From NCBI GenBank assembly GCA_021234155.1, contig JAJEKV010000013.1, forward strand, positions 6,266,187 through 6,330,186: DNA of 64,000 bases, written 5' to 3'. The stretch comes from Isoetes taiwanensis (Eukaryota > Streptophyta > Lycopodiopsida > Isoetales > Isoetaceae). The notes below the pieces were generated by a model, which was given only the letters and a program-made list of their open reading frames with translations, searched no databases and was not told the DNA's origin. A program made the translations under genes and the position numbers. Each line of letters starts with the position of its first letter. Positions within the stretch are counted from its first letter, which is position 1. This document shows positions 44,674-57,559 of the stretch, piece after piece.

Positions 44674-47511
44674 TTAGCGTAATTCTTTCTGCTTTCATTT
44701 GTTGCTCCAGCACCTGACGAAGGCACACATTTGTATATATATTAATAACCAACGCAGCGACGTGTAAAAGTAATTAGTCGTGTGGATGCCGCAAGTAGCC
44801 GGGCACTCTCTATGCGTGTTAGCTGCGTGTTTCATGTCATGAAATGCGCAATGCATCCGTACGCAAACATGCGTAGATGCAATAGACACATATGATAGTA
44901 AACAAATCTCTTTTAAAGTGCACACATACTACGGTTCAAAACAAAATGTTAAATGATATACCGAAGTTCATATGCAAATACAAAAAATATTTTTTGGCGC
45001 AAAATAGAGGTTATGTCCATGAATTCCAATGGATTCACATCATGAAGAACCTCGGCCCCAAAGAACTCTAGGGACATCTCGCTTCTGGCCGATGTGAAGC
45101 TCATTGGGCGGCTTATAGGTTGCTGTAGCTCTTCCCCGCCGCGCTCTTATGGTGCGGCCATGAATATAAATGTGCAAAACACATGTGCCTCCGCATACTA
45201 CGTCCCCTACACGCCAGCGACTCAGATCTATACCAATGTAACAACAATGTTGGTACTGGCAGAAAATCCTCAGTAGAAGCTTTCCATAATCACTAATCGC
45301 TGCCATGTGACCTATGCTCAAGCCTTAAAACCAAGCCTTCCCCATCACAAAACAATGTCTTCACTGTGCGGGTTATGCCCTTCCTATTCCAAAGCGCCCT
45401 CTCGCATGTATATACTTCGGAGTGAAACTTCTTTTACCCAACATGTTAGAATATCTCAACAAGTTGGCTTCAAATTCATCTAGACAATCTCCCTACAATG
45501 CGTGTTGAGCAGTTATTATATTTCGCAATGTACTGTGATCGTAAAGTCATTTCCCAAGTAACTTTAACCTTCCTATGTATAGGTCCAAGGAGCCGGAGGA
45601 GGTAAGCTGGAAATGTGGCACGAAACCTTCCCTACTTGAACAACAAAATTTATTAACTTCTATCCTTCCAAAGCTCTATTGCAGCCGCATCCTTGGCCTG
45701 ATCCTTCTCAAGATCGTGAATAGGTGCGTGATTTGTGAATTTCACGCCAGTTTAGCTTTTGTGCAACCAACCCTTCCTCCATTATTGCCCTCGCTTGGTG
45801 GTGCATCTCCATCATCGCCTTGAATGCCTTCCGCATGCCTCGTGTTCATCCTTCTCATACTAACACGCGGCACCAATGGCAATTTTCTGTCCTTTCAAGA
45901 GCCATACTCCAAAGTGTAACAACATGGAAACTGCATGTGGGCCACCGCTTCCCATTTAAATCACCCTCCCGCACAATATCAGCATCTTCGGGATATGTCT
46001 GGGGTGGCTTGCACTGCCATCCCCAAGTCCCAACACTCCTGACAGCTGGCTTCCAATGGCACAACCACCTGCCACGCCTCCTGGGAATTCCCTCGCAGTC
46101 AAAACATGAAGTCGCTTTTTGTTGGGGTAAGCCGTAGGCTAGTGCATATTCTCAAATCCCCCTACACCCACTGCCCCTAGCTCCTGGGCCATGTGTCCTC
46201 GGCTCGGTTTAGACATTTCTTTCCTCCAAAATTAGGCCTCCAAACTCCTGCGGCTTCGTATGTGTTAATCTAATTTTGCTGCATAACATTCGGGGTTTGA
46301 GGAAGGTCCAAGTAGCTTCCATGCCTATATAGCTCGATGCTTCAATTCCTACTGTAAAATTGTGTATTGTTGGTCGAATAAAGCTTCATTGTGACATTCC
46401 CTAATAGTACAGTTTCTATGTAAGAATCCTACATCTTCTTTCAGGCAATGTGTGTACCTGGGCTAAGCTGCTAAGATATAGCTGGAGAATTTAAAGCAAT
46501 TTTGTGGATTTGTTGCTGTATAAATGTTCTGTATCGTAAGGCTATAAAATCCATCTTAAAGTGTAAAAGTATGGCAAGATAACATATCTTTTGTTTTGGA
46601 TGACAATCGGGGACGCTACTCTTTTGCGGTGTAAGATTCCTACTACTACTACCACAATAATATTACACAATCAATATTCTGGCATCGGGAAAGCTCAAGT
46701 ATCAAGAAGTCTAGCATTTACCCTCTCCGCAGATTTACTTTGAGATATTATTTGTGTGATACGCTTTGGCGCTGGAGTTCGCAGTCCATCAGTAGAAAGC
46801 TGCTAGAATCATAATAGATTTGAATATATTTTGCATGTAATACAGATGCTTTTCATCCCAAACCGCCACAGTGCAGGCCTCCTCCTCCTTAGCCTGCCAC
46901 AGGGTTACCTATGTTGAGATTGTTGAGATGCATGTCTATAAGTGGAGTTCAAATCCACTTAACAAAAGCCAGTAATCATATTAAAATTCCGGATCAATTT
47001 TGCATTATAGTAAATGTAATAATCATGTACCTAAATAGGCGGCGTTGTGGGGTTCTTAAGTTACATTACAAGCATGGATTTATAAACTCAAACTCTGTTT
47101 ATCTTCTTATGCCTTGACTTTACCAATCAAGATATGCGAAGCCTCCGCTTAGTCAAGCACGTAAAATTGCCCATCAGGAATCGCTTCAAGTCCATTCCCA
47201 TAGTAAACTTTAAAAGCAAATAGCTCATTGATCTATCCTTCCCACTCATGTACAAATAGGTAAAATGTGATCCAATTTCAATAACTCGTAGGCGTATAAA
47301 GAGAAAATAAACTCTCGCATAATCAAATCTATCTTGCACGACAAATCAAAATCAAGTAAAAGAGGAGTGTGGAATCACATGCCTCAAGTTCATAAATGAG
47401 AGCAAGATCGCTAGAGTTAGAGAATTTAAAACCATTATATATTACTTATGCATTAAATTTATAAACAATATTAGCGATTCACGTAACAAATCTATAAAAT
47501 CATGTGCATGT
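44674..47511. other. 2.8 kb without recognisable genes
   Basis: The longest frame is 105 codons (45820-46137 plus) and is unrecognised; 45575-45823 (82 codons) precedes it. No motif from RT, integrase or transposase families was found on either strand. Confidence 0.5.
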
Positions 47512-48018
47512 ATGAGAAAACAAAAGCTTCTAGCTTATTTTTTGCTAAGCTTTCCTTTGCCTCCCACTACTCGGCCTCTCGCTTTAAATACGCGCCCTGC
47601 AGACTCTCAGAGGATATCATTAATGACAATTGTGGGACCCGCAACCTTCTCTCATGGCTACCCAGCGTGGCTTCGACTTTTAATCCATCATCCTCAATCT
47701 TCACTGGATTCTCTCACACCAAAAGCTACTAAAGCAAATTATCATAGCTTTCCACAAAATTTTACCTCCAAAGGCCAAATCGCTGGCTATTATCCGTGCC
47801 AGCGCGCTTGTAACCTCTTTCTCTCATTCCATCTCGATTCTTTCATCTTGCTCCGGGAAAACCTCAGAAAACCTGGGCTAAATAGCATAAACCTCTCCTT
47901 TACTAAGGTAAACAGTCAGAAAAGGATCTTACAACTGCTTTTCCATGACTTCAATAGAAACACAACAGCTGGAAATCCATCAAATGATGTCAACAACCCG
48001 CCGCGCTTTGCGCCGTGA
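47512..48018 (+). CDS. Unrecognised 168-codon open frame
   Basis: The ATG at 47512 opens a frame of 168 codons ending in TGA at 48016. Composition is proline-, serine- and leucine-rich in the first half (SFPLPPTTRPLALNTRPADS) and mixed later. There is no signal peptide of clear type, although the N-terminus 'KLLAYFLLSFPL' is hydrophobic after a short basic start and could act as one. No domain is recognised. It has no supporting promoter or neighbour context. Confidence 0.3.
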   Translation: MRKQKLLAYFLLSFPLPPTTRPLALNTRPADSQRISLMTIVGPATFSHGYPAWLRLLIHHPQSSLDSLTPKATKANYHSFPQNFTSKGQIAGYYPCQRACNLFLSFHLDSFILLRENLRKPGLNSINLSFTKVNSQKRILQLLFHDFNRNTTAGNPSNDVNNPPRFAP

Positions 48019-49260
48019 TGATGTAAAACAATGAGCAAAAAGCTCTCCCTAGTAGTGACAAATGGTCCTTCCGGCCGTAAACCTGCAAAGGAATTATATA
48101 GAGCTGCTGTGATCTGACTTATGTAAAATATGTAATTTCACATCACGCATTGCCAAATTGCACAAATCTAGTAGCCGGAAACATTGCCCCACTAATTTAT
48201 AAATCTTATGCACTAAAGTGAAGACTATTGCCTAAAAAGAGCATGACAATTTACTAAAGTGTGCCGTTTGCCAAAATCTCCTCCGCCAAGTACTTCAAAT
48301 GCAAGATGCAGTAAACATCATACAGTCCCAAAGAGGTATTTAATATGCATACCTTAGGTGTGCTTTGTTCCTATGCCATATTCACTTCTGGCTTTCAATT
48401 TCCACACTTCTAGCTTTCAATTTCACCGCTTACAAAATGTAAATATGTGACTTCCCCTGTGATATTGGACTCATTTTTACTAATACTAATTTCTATGTAG
48501 GTCTCCATGTGCATGGAACATATAGCTGCCACATGATTTTGAAAACCTTCGTAATTGGATATGCACTCCCTAAATCTAAAAACGCTCTCACAAAGACGCT
48601 AGGGGTCAGCATTATTGCCTCAAGCAAAGATTTTCTCTCAAGCATTTAGAAGAACAAAAACGAGTAGGCCATTATAGGCTACGGAAGAAAATGCCGTGGA
48701 GAAAAAGGGCAAAGTGGCTTTTATATGTGGATTTACACCCGGCCAGACTCTTGCAAAAAGCAAAAGCTCGCACCAAAAGTCCTTGAAACAAATATTCACC
48801 TAGAAGTTCTGGCTACCCCTTCCTCGATGACTCGAAAACGGCTCTATAAACACTTTTCACAAAGAAACTCTGGATTTTCAGTAATGTGCCCATGAATTCC
48901 AAATCAGATGTAATCGGCGTGAAAATAAAGTGCGCATGGATGAAATTGGATCCAAATCAAGAACTGCAACCTATAGCTTTTAGTGTAAATGCATCTTTCT
49001 ATATGCGGTCCTCAAAATCACATGAGGAAGGGGAGGAGGAATGCCCCGTAGAGTAAAAGTAACTAAAACCTATTGATCGCTTATTTAGCTTTGAAGCGAT
49101 GGATTTATGAAAACCTAACACTTTCTATTCCAACAAATTCCCCAACAAAATGCACCTCCTCTGTGACGCAAAAGCTCTTTTAAAACCAATATAACATTAC
49201 TATGGAAAATATACTACCTAGAGGCAAATGAATCAACACATTGTTTAATACTAGTGCAGT
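48019..49260. other. 1.2 kb without recognisable genes
   Basis: No frame of note and no repeat was identified. Confidence 0.5.
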
Positions 49261-49860
49261 AGAAAATGGCTTGCAATATTCTCCCCATTTTGCATGATGC
49301 CGATGATACTATCTACGTGTTTTATAGGGCAAGGTACCACATGACTCTAAGTAAGTTCTACAGATGATGTAAGCTAGTATGAATAAGATATACAAAAACT
49401 GTAGCTCTCCCCGGGAGCCTCCCATTCCGCTGGCCGCCGCGCTCAAGCACTCAAGAATCACGTGGCAATGTTGTTGCAGGAAGTAATGGGGATTGTGCGT
49501 TATGCTGCGCCGCATAGCGCGGCTGTCAAATCACCTTTCAACCGCTGCCTCTAAAGCAATATTTGAGACTAAATGTTTATTGAGACTCGCTTCAAAGACA
49601 ATCGCAAATTTTAGAGCGTAGAAGCGTGTCTCTGCTAATGTAGATTTGAATCTTTATGACTACATTGCATCGAGCATTCACGTACCTCAAAAGATGCATC
49701 TTCGCATTTATAACCAAAATCAATATCGGACAGTCCCCTGCGTCATGTTCTCGAAGTTTCTTTTGTATGATGCCGATGACACTATCTACAACCATAAGAC
49801 AAAGGCTGCACTCATATGACATTTCCCAAGTATCCGCAGATCACGCAAGCTAACATGAAC
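49261..49860 (+). pseudogene. Two RT-like DADDTIY motifs (LINE relics)
   Basis: 'ILPILHDADDTIYVFYRARYH' can be read at about 49279-49341 (parts: ILPILH and DADDTIYVFYRAR), and 'KFLLYDADDTIYNHKTKAAL' at about 49757-49816. The nucleotides GATGCCGATGA(T/C)ACTATCTAC are shared. Both resemble the YADDTI box of L1-type RT, preceded by hydrophobic residues as expected. The second reads into a stop soon after. Other RT blocks could not be placed, so this is a tentative call of one duplicated or two independent LINE fragments. Confidence 0.45.
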
Positions 49861-52800
49861 AGACATGTACCGCTTTGAATCCTCGACATGTGAAAAATTC
49901 AGGACCAATCACCAAACACCGCTTAAATAGTATTTAAAGAAGTATTTCCTAATAGCTCTATCCAAGCATACTGCTGTTTCTCCCATTAACTCAAAATAAA
50001 AACAAATGAATTCAAGAATGGGCTTATTCCAAGAAATGGAGGAAATCCTACCGTTAAAACGTATAACAGGCTTATTTGCAAATGGGAGAAAAGCGGCTGG
50101 GCAAATAAACATTTACATGATGCCTCTAGAATACTCTGTGTGTACCTAGAGAATCGGAGTGAGCACGCTTTCCCTCTCCTCTTCCAAACATGTAAAAAGT
50201 TTTTCCGCTTCTACCCTCGTTAAAAGGGAGTAAGGATCATCCCATTGCATAAATTTTAGAGGATAAATAGAGAAAGTTCATACTAGAGTGAAGGAAGCCA
50301 CAATCCTTCATTAACTATAGAAGCACTATTGTCACGCATCGGGCGAGAATCCTTTATTTCTAGCCCCAACAATAATCCAAAAAGAGCTTCCCAAAAATAG
50401 TTAAAAGTGGGAAAACAGGCCATTGAAGCAAGGATGAAACTAGTGAAAGACATGAGGATAATCAAACTGCGGATGGATCTTTTACGTACGCTTTGGTGAT
50501 AAAATGGTACAAAACTTCTACCTTCCTTCCAAGAACACTCCAAAAGCAAGAGGAGCTTGAATCCCAAATAAAATAATTAGATTTAGTTTTTAGCAAGAGA
50601 ACCCTCCTCGATTTTGTTGCAATTTACTACCATATGATCCCACTCAAGATCAACATTTACCGGGCGCAAGAATTTAATGCGCCATTCTCGGCTTAAAATG
50701 TATAGCAAAAAACTTATAGCAAAAGTCGTGAGAGCATGATATCACCGCACTTCAAATTCTTGGTACTATCGGCCACACAAATTTCGCCGCTGCCCCGCAG
50801 GAGGAGCTTGGCAGCCGGGAAGGGGAACGCCAAAGATGCGCGTAAGATGCTACAAGGCTCCTCGCACCTTAACCCAACATGCTCCCAAAAATAAAAAAGA
50901 AGATAGTGAGGATGCAATAAGCAGCGGTGTATGGACACGCATTTCCTAAAATGAAGCTGGAATTGCTTTCGTTTAAGAACAGATTTGCATACCATTTATT
51001 TTGGTACCATCACTATCCCAACATTCTGCAAAATTATATTGTCAAGGCATTTCTCGATGTGACATGTGTCAATTCCAATGGTCGCATCAAATATTTAAGC
51101 CCTGCTACGCACTCCAATTGTTCTCCGCGCTGTGGGTGGAGGTTTTGGTGATAATCACGCCACTTTAAGCATAGATTTAAGCACTCAGGCCCCTAATCAT
51201 AGATTTGGTTTTCTTACGCTTCCTCGAGAATCTGCGATTCGCTCCAAACTCTTTTCAGAATGGCTCTCGCATGTGCAAATGAAATCAAGCACCGGTTACG
51301 TGCTTGGCAGCCCCGAAGATGCTTTTTGATGCTGCCCGCATCACTGGCTAAAGAACGCCATTTTTCGTGAGCTGCTTCGCCTGAGATTCTCGCAAAAACA
51401 AAAACATTTCTCGTAAATAATCGGTGAGTGCAGTTGTGTTAGCTGTATTCTTTGCTTCCCTGGTACCTTTTTCTTTTGTTTCCTAGTTTTCTCTTTGTTC
51501 TAAATTACTGATGCTTTTGCTTTACAAGGTCGAAAGCAGAAGTGGAGTGAGAAGTGGAGAATTCTCAAGAAGAAGAGAGGAGAATCTCGAGGAAGAGGAG
51601 GGATGAAGCATGCAAAATATGCTTTATTGCCATGAAGAGGCTTTGAGGAAGAGGCGTGGCGAAAGGCAGCTGTTTGCCTCGATCTTTCGAGTAGTCAAGT
51701 AGCTGCAAGAGCTCTACCTCAAAAGGCAGCAGGAGGCGGGAATTGAGGGAGAATGTGTGTGGAGGAGTCTAGTCCAACCAAGAAGCCCCAAAGCCCCCAA
51801 GACACCCCCAAGACACTCCACCTCCTAAAAGACACCTCACATTAATCGGCCTCTGGTGGGCCTTTTTTGTAAAAAATTTTGTTTATATCTCGTAAGACAA
51901 TCGTAAGGCCCCTATGTGGCCTTTTCTTGTGCAAAAAAATCTTAGTTTTATATGCTTTCCTTTTGGTTCATCAAAAGTTTTTGTTCCTATCAAAAAGTTT
52001 TCTTTTTGCTCTTCCTATCAAATGTTATTATTTCCTATTCATCTATCAAACATAGCCATAGGCTTCCAGAATCTCCTTGTAATGCACCATCTGTGATTCC
52101 TCGGCTTTTGAATGTGGGCCAAGATTTCTAGCTCTTTAATTAGTTTCAAACACCTTCAAGCACTTTTGAATTATTTCAAAGAAGGCTTTGTAGGTAGAAA
52201 GTGGTAAGTAACGTGAAAACACAATGGCAGCACCATGCACAAAACAAATTTCAGCTTTAAACAAATATATATGAAGCTGAATAATATGATCAGACTCTTG
52301 AATCAGATGATAAGAAGTACTTGGATGACATTACACTTTCTCAAGCATAAGTATAACTATATATTTAGTAGTAAATCGGGTTACCTATGATGTAAGAAGG
52401 CGTGCGATTCTTATTAAGACTCATACTAGACTTTAGCAACTCTGCAGTAAATTTTTTTAAGCCACCTGATAAGTTTTATGATCCCTTGCAACAAGATTGA
52501 AGTAGATAGCAAATAATATAGCAAAAACCATGTATAAAGTTTTCCTCTCCTGCATCGGGAACTGTTGTTGGCGTACAATATGGAAGCTAAAACACTTTTA
52601 AACTAAGACAAAGACGGTATACTTTAAAAGCTTTGTGGATTCCTCTGGCCTAAAATAAAACGACAACCGTGCCAATAATCAAGTAAAACGTCTCGTGCTT
52701 AATCACAAGAATGGAGGAAATGACAAAGTTCATCACTCATAAACTTCCAATCTCATTCACAAACCTCGCTAATCGCGAATTGTTTTCCGTAAAGTCTTTC

Positions 52801-53568
52801 CAAGCATAGCTTCAAGGGACCTCTATCTCAGCTCTTAGTGCACGCTTTCATCCCCGCGGTGTGTTCTTCTACCAAGTAACTTCATTTTTTCCTCAGCCTT
52901 GGCCCCCCGCAAAGCATTTCCTTCCATCTTTAAAGAGCACCGCTAGCACTTCATCATGCGACATCCATCCTTGAATGCGTACCAGCGTAAATTTCGTGGA
53001 TCAAGTAAGGTAAAGACTGGTACCGAATCATCAAGCCAGAAGCCAAGTCTACCTTGAATCTGGCATGACCCCATATGTTATTTTCCCGCTTTGCTCTGGT
53101 CACATTCGACAAAATGTGTTTGTTAAGTGGCGGAAAACGTTCCGTTGACACATTTTCCCTCGCCCCCATACAAAACTGAAAATCCTCATTCCTCAAATCA
53201 CTGACATAGTACTCTAAGTAAAAAGACATCTTCTTCCACATTAGAGAGTTGCATTGATGACTATATACCAACACAAATACTTATGTGTAACAAAGTCTTT
53301 AACACCGCTCTCGGTTCAATAATACTTTTTTCCAGCAGTAGTGTATGTCATTGTCACAACCTCGGGCTTTCCCGCCATATGTGTGTTCATTTGCACTAAA
53401 TGTTTTACCAACACACCATACGTAAATCTGTCAATAGAGTTTATCTTTTGCCGCCGCCAAAATCAATAATACGAAGGACGCCAGAACATCCCTAATGAAT
53501 TCGCCACAAATGCTATGAATTACTAAGGCTGTATTTGAAATAAATAGTGATGAAGATTTGAAAATGAA
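49861..53568. other. 3.7 kb without recognisable genes
   Basis: Minus-strand frames at 50283-50567 (94 codons), 50714-50995 (93) and 52954-53274 (106) are unrecognised. A purine-rich stretch lies at about 51536-51640 (GAAGAAGAGAGGAG-type) followed by an A/C-rich stretch at 51775-51840. This pattern is seen near polypurine tracts of LTR elements, but no LTR was found. Confidence 0.5.
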
Positions 53569-54228
53569 ATGGGTTTAATGTGTAGAAACTCCTTTCTCAG
53601 CATCAATGCTAGGATTCCCTTCCTAATCTCCATTGAACAACTGGGTAATCCTCTGCCACAAAAGAAGGTAAATAAAAAGAAAAAATCAATAATATCTGTA
53701 TCGTTTAAGTTAAACAATTCAAGTCGCGGCTTTGCCAAAGAATGCCACCTTTCCAAAAGGTTGTTGGCGTTAATTTGCTTTGCTGGGAAGATCGTGCCAC
53801 CCAGGAACCCCGGAGGGCCCTCATTCCCCATTTCCTTCTTTGTGAACAATAATTTCATAGGTGTGTGGTGTCAGAGATTTAGAGGGGACCGTCGTGATCT
53901 TGAAGTATTAGCTACTTTGTTCTCTCTTCTTGGTAAGCTCAATAATCTTTGCTATCCTCCGCCTTACCCCTCTTGCCCTTCCTCCTCCCGCTTCCTCTCC
54001 TCTCAAGCAAATATCCACCTGTGGTTGCTCCCTGAACTGGCTTTGAATTACTCCCTCAACTTCCTTGTGGTGTTTCAGCTGTGTACAATCGTGGGTCCGC
54101 TAGTTTTTCCCACAACGCGCCGTGGTTTTACAATCGCGCCGTGGTTTCTAGAAGTTTCTGGGATGTACTTCTTGGATCGTAGTAGCAGTGGGTTCACGTT
54201 GTATTCAAATCTCAGCCTGCCAAATTGA
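53569..54228 (+). CDS. Unrecognised 219-codon open frame
   Basis: Outside the polypyrimidine tract this is the longest frame in the window (219 codons, plus strand, closing with TGA at 54226). The translation has a lysine-rich patch (PQKKVNKKKKSII), a PSCPSSSRFLSS segment and a hydrophobic stretch near residues 160-180. The opposite strand is also open for 111 codons over 53523-53858 and 152 codons over 54075-54533, so the region may simply be stop-poor. No domain is recognised on either strand. Confidence 0.3.
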   Translation: MGLMCRNSFLSINARIPFLISIEQLGNPLPQKKVNKKKKSIISVSFKLNNSSRGFAKECHLSKRLLALICFAGKIVPPRNPGGPSFPISFFVNNNFIGVWCQRFRGDRRDLEVLATLFSLLGKLNNLCYPPPYPSCPSSSRFLSSQANIHLWLLPELALNYSLNFLVVFQLCTIVGPLVFPTTRRGFTIAPWFLEVSGMYFLDRSSSGFTLYSNLSLPN

Positions 54229-56082
54229 CTGCATCTCATAGTGACTTTGGTGCAGTGTAGTACCTTTCTAAATAAAGCGCACTCATTTGTTCCTTCTTGA
54301 ACCCCTGGCTGGGCAGAGACTCCTTGGCCCCAGGTAGGGGATGGATAATACATCCTTTTTGGTGTACTATTTGAAGCACCCGCACATGGCTGTTCAGCTC
54401 GCCAAATACACTTTCCCGGGCACTTCAGGCAAAACCATGAATACATTATCCTCCAATGAACAACAAGCTGCAAGGATACCGGCGTATAACTAAAGGCGAA
54501 ACTTAACTGTAAGCCTTCTGAATTCCGCATCACATGTCAACATGTATAAAATGGATCTTGCAATTAACAACTTATCCTTTTCGGGATAATAAGAGATGCG
54601 CTAAATGTCATGCAGGAGTATCCATTTCCTTCGCTTCCACAAAATCAGCGTAGCGTGCAGTGAAATGTGCAAAGTAAGCCCTCTGCTCTTCTTCGAACTT
54701 TAACTCCTCGTTTGAGTTATATCATTTGACCCGCCATTACCGTATTGTAGGGTTCATTGCTTTTGTACTTGGTTCTTCTGCGGTTGTTTCCATTCGGGAT
54801 GTTTCCTAGCCTTAAATTTTTTAATTTCTCAGCCTAACTCCATGCTCTCTGGGATTAAGCTTGAACTCCCTCCCCAGTTTTAGTAGCCAAATCATTTGGG
54901 TGTGTATCTCGCCTTTTCAAAACTCCAAGGTTTCTCAAATTCTCTTCTTTTCAACATCATCAGTGAATTCTAGAGGCTCTTCCTCTCACCAGCTCCTCAC
55001 CTCCCTACCTCCAGCATTCCTTTGGGTGATAAGTAACACTTAATTTTCCCAAATCTCCTTTAAAAATCAGCATTCTCTCTGGGGTGGTTTTTATGTTTTC
55101 TATCATATTGCACTCCATCTTATTTGATTCCAAATTGCCACCTCTTTTGGCTTTGTATTTCATTTCTGCTTCTAAATACGCCAGGCAAACATCCTACCTC
55201 CTCAGCTTTACCTCTCTGGCCTTATCAAGTCGGGTATTCCTTTGGCACGCACGTGCCAGCACCCTTTCTCAGCCTCTTTACTTCTTGCGTTCCCTCAAAG
55301 TGCTACTGATCTGCGCAATTTTCTCAAAACCAGCCATGTGTACTGGCCGTATTGCCTTCTACTTTGTTGTGACAATTTTGTATGATTTTTCTACAGAGTG
55401 TCTCCAAATCCTCCTCTTTAAAGACGTTTCCTCTTGCACAATATGTGATTCTTCCTTGCTCATTTCTTTGTCCAAAATGTAATCCTAATCTCATCCGCGG
55501 ATATTATTTTCTCTCAACCCGCCAAGTTTCTTCCTCGCGGGGCTTCACCTCTCGACCAAAATGCACTGACAAGCCGTGGAAAATCATCTCATACCCATGC
55601 CTCCATCATCACCGCTTGAAACACCGGACCCTCGAAGTGCTTTCGCGCTTCTGTGGAAAAGGAGGGAGAAGGTGTGACGGGCTTCGACGTCTCATGCAGT
55701 TCTCGCCACAAAGACTTAAAGTGCTTTAAACGCTGGGCCAAAAGTTGTAAAATTCCCTAATTAGCTGTGATTTTTACGAGACTCCTCAGCATTTGGAAGC
55801 CAAGTATATAGCCTACTGACTCCTCGGGAGTCTTGGAATGCTTATGGACGGGTGGAATCTAGGATCCTAATACCAAAACTTAAAGGCTGGCAAAAGTACA
55901 AAAAGGCTTGGTAATTAAAGAGTTATAAGCTCGAATATTGCCTCATGCAACTATTCTTTTGTATCCATGTGATGATTGTCTTTATAGATATGAGTATAAG
56001 ACTTGTAGGATGGTCATACCATCCCCTCTGATGATGATAATAAGGTTGTGGAGCAGAGCCGAAGGACTCAAACTTGGCTTAT
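54229..56082. other. Region downstream of the gypsy pol (possible 3' end and LTR)
   Basis: In minus sense this follows the gypsy chromodomain and should include its 3' untranslated region and LTR. No TG...CA-bounded repeat or polypurine tract could be verified. Plus frames at 55084-55482 (132 codons) and 55382-55729 (115) are unrecognised. Confidence 0.35.
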
Positions 56083-56286
56083 CTGGATAACGTCGATGAA
56101 ACTCTAAAACTTTCTCAGGACCGTTAGATAGATTCTTGGCAAGTCAAGTTTCCAGGTTCTTTCACTTGGAGAATATCCTTCCCAATCGACCAAATAATAA
56201 AGACGATGTTGCAGAAACTTGGAGTCCAAAATTTCTTGAACTTCAAATTCCTCGTGATCATGAATTTCCACTGGTAGAAATGGCAT
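56083..56286 (-). pseudogene. Gypsy chromodomain at the end of integrase
   Basis: The frame 56286-56104 carries 'FEVQEILDSKFLQHRLYYLV' followed by 'DWEGYSPSERTW', a near-complete chromodomain with its aromatic cage positions (Y, W, W) in place. One frameshift later, 'VLEFHRRYPDKPS' matches the usual pol terminus of chromoviruses. In active elements this domain directs integration towards marked chromatin. The clear match identifies the whole minus-strand unit (56083 to 64000) as a Ty3/gypsy chromovirus. Confidence 0.9.
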
Positions 56287-56689
56287 GGAAATTTAACGCG
56301 AAAGGATTAGGCCAGCAACTCCACATCAAAATAAGGAAATACTGGGATATAAAATGCGTAATAGTCGAGGGAGTGGGGAGAGCAGAATTACAAATATCAC
56401 GGGACTGGAAAGCCATGCATTTCTGGATACTTTCAAGGCTGCTTAAAGCCTGCTTTTGTTTGTGTGGAAAATTTTATATGGAAGCTGGTTAAGGCTACCA
56501 AGAGGAAACATGTAAGAGCCTCCCCTCATGATGCGGCAAAATCCGGCCACAATGTCAATGTAACATCTCGGAGCCTTCCCGCATAGTATGTACGCGAAAA
56601 TTCATTGAATAGCCTGGAGCTTCTAAAGTCGGTGATTCAACACTCCAGCTGGGTGTGACGGGACATAGCCAGTTACCTCAAGGATACCA

Positions 56690-57200
56690 AGAGTATTCTA
56701 ATGTATCCCCGTAGCTCTAAAAGAACTGAAGCCCCGTCAGCAGGCGGAAGCATGTCTTGTTAAGAGGGCTAAACTTGTGGTGAACTCGAATTTTAGACTA
56801 CAATCATCTTGCTTGTAACTCCATAAAAGCCAATCTCAAAATGTTGTTTGCGAGTCCTGAATTTTAAAAGTAATTCGCCCTTCCTCTTACTTTCATACTT
56901 CTCTCTCCGGATGATTATGCAGAAAAGTTTCAACGAAAGCCAACTCCATATGTGCAATAGCCCAAAAGCTCTTCCAAAACCACCGCATTGTAAATCGTGA
57001 GAAGGTCCACAATCACTGGCGATATGGAAATTCATGAAGTCTGATCACGAAGTAAAAGATTAGTGCTTCCCTTACTGTTGATGGTGACAGTGAAGGAATA
57101 AAATGAGTCATCTTAAAGAAGCAATCAACAATGGCCATGATGGCATCATGGCTTTGAGAGAGTGGGTAAATTCATAGAATAAAAATCCACGTAAATATTT
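56690..57200 (-). pseudogene. Gypsy integrase core (copy A)
   Basis: On the minus strand, 'MNLPTLSK', then 'HDAIMAIVDCFFKMTHFIPS' appears at about 57075-57165 after one frame change, with the first catalytic Asp in VD. 'ASDCGPS' with the second Asp lies at about 56997-57020, followed by 'FGLLHIWS' and, in another phase, an 'HNHPE'-like block near 56905-56920 close to the third acidic position. Frame breaks are frequent. Confidence 0.75.
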
Positions 57201-57559
57201 CCTTCCTAAGGTCCATCATTCCAGTAACATGCTGCAGTACGTGATGGAAGAAGCACTCGCTATAAGATGTCTCCAAACCTTCGCCTATAGCGGTGTATCA
57301 TAGATCAATGAAAAACTTCGGCTGCACGGTAGCCTTCCAAAGCCACTAATATTCTCGCCTAATAAGTTCAAGAGTCTTGGGCTAATCCAAAGTGCTCCTC
57401 GGGTAAGGCAAGTCATGGCAAGCCCTCAAGAATCCTGGAAGCCTGGTGAAGCACCACCTAGTTTATATTGCAAACCGCGTGGTCCAATCGATTCGGCTGG
57501 AGTGAGAGATACGCTTAAGCCAATATGTAAAATACATCTCTTGTCGCAGGGATCGAGGG

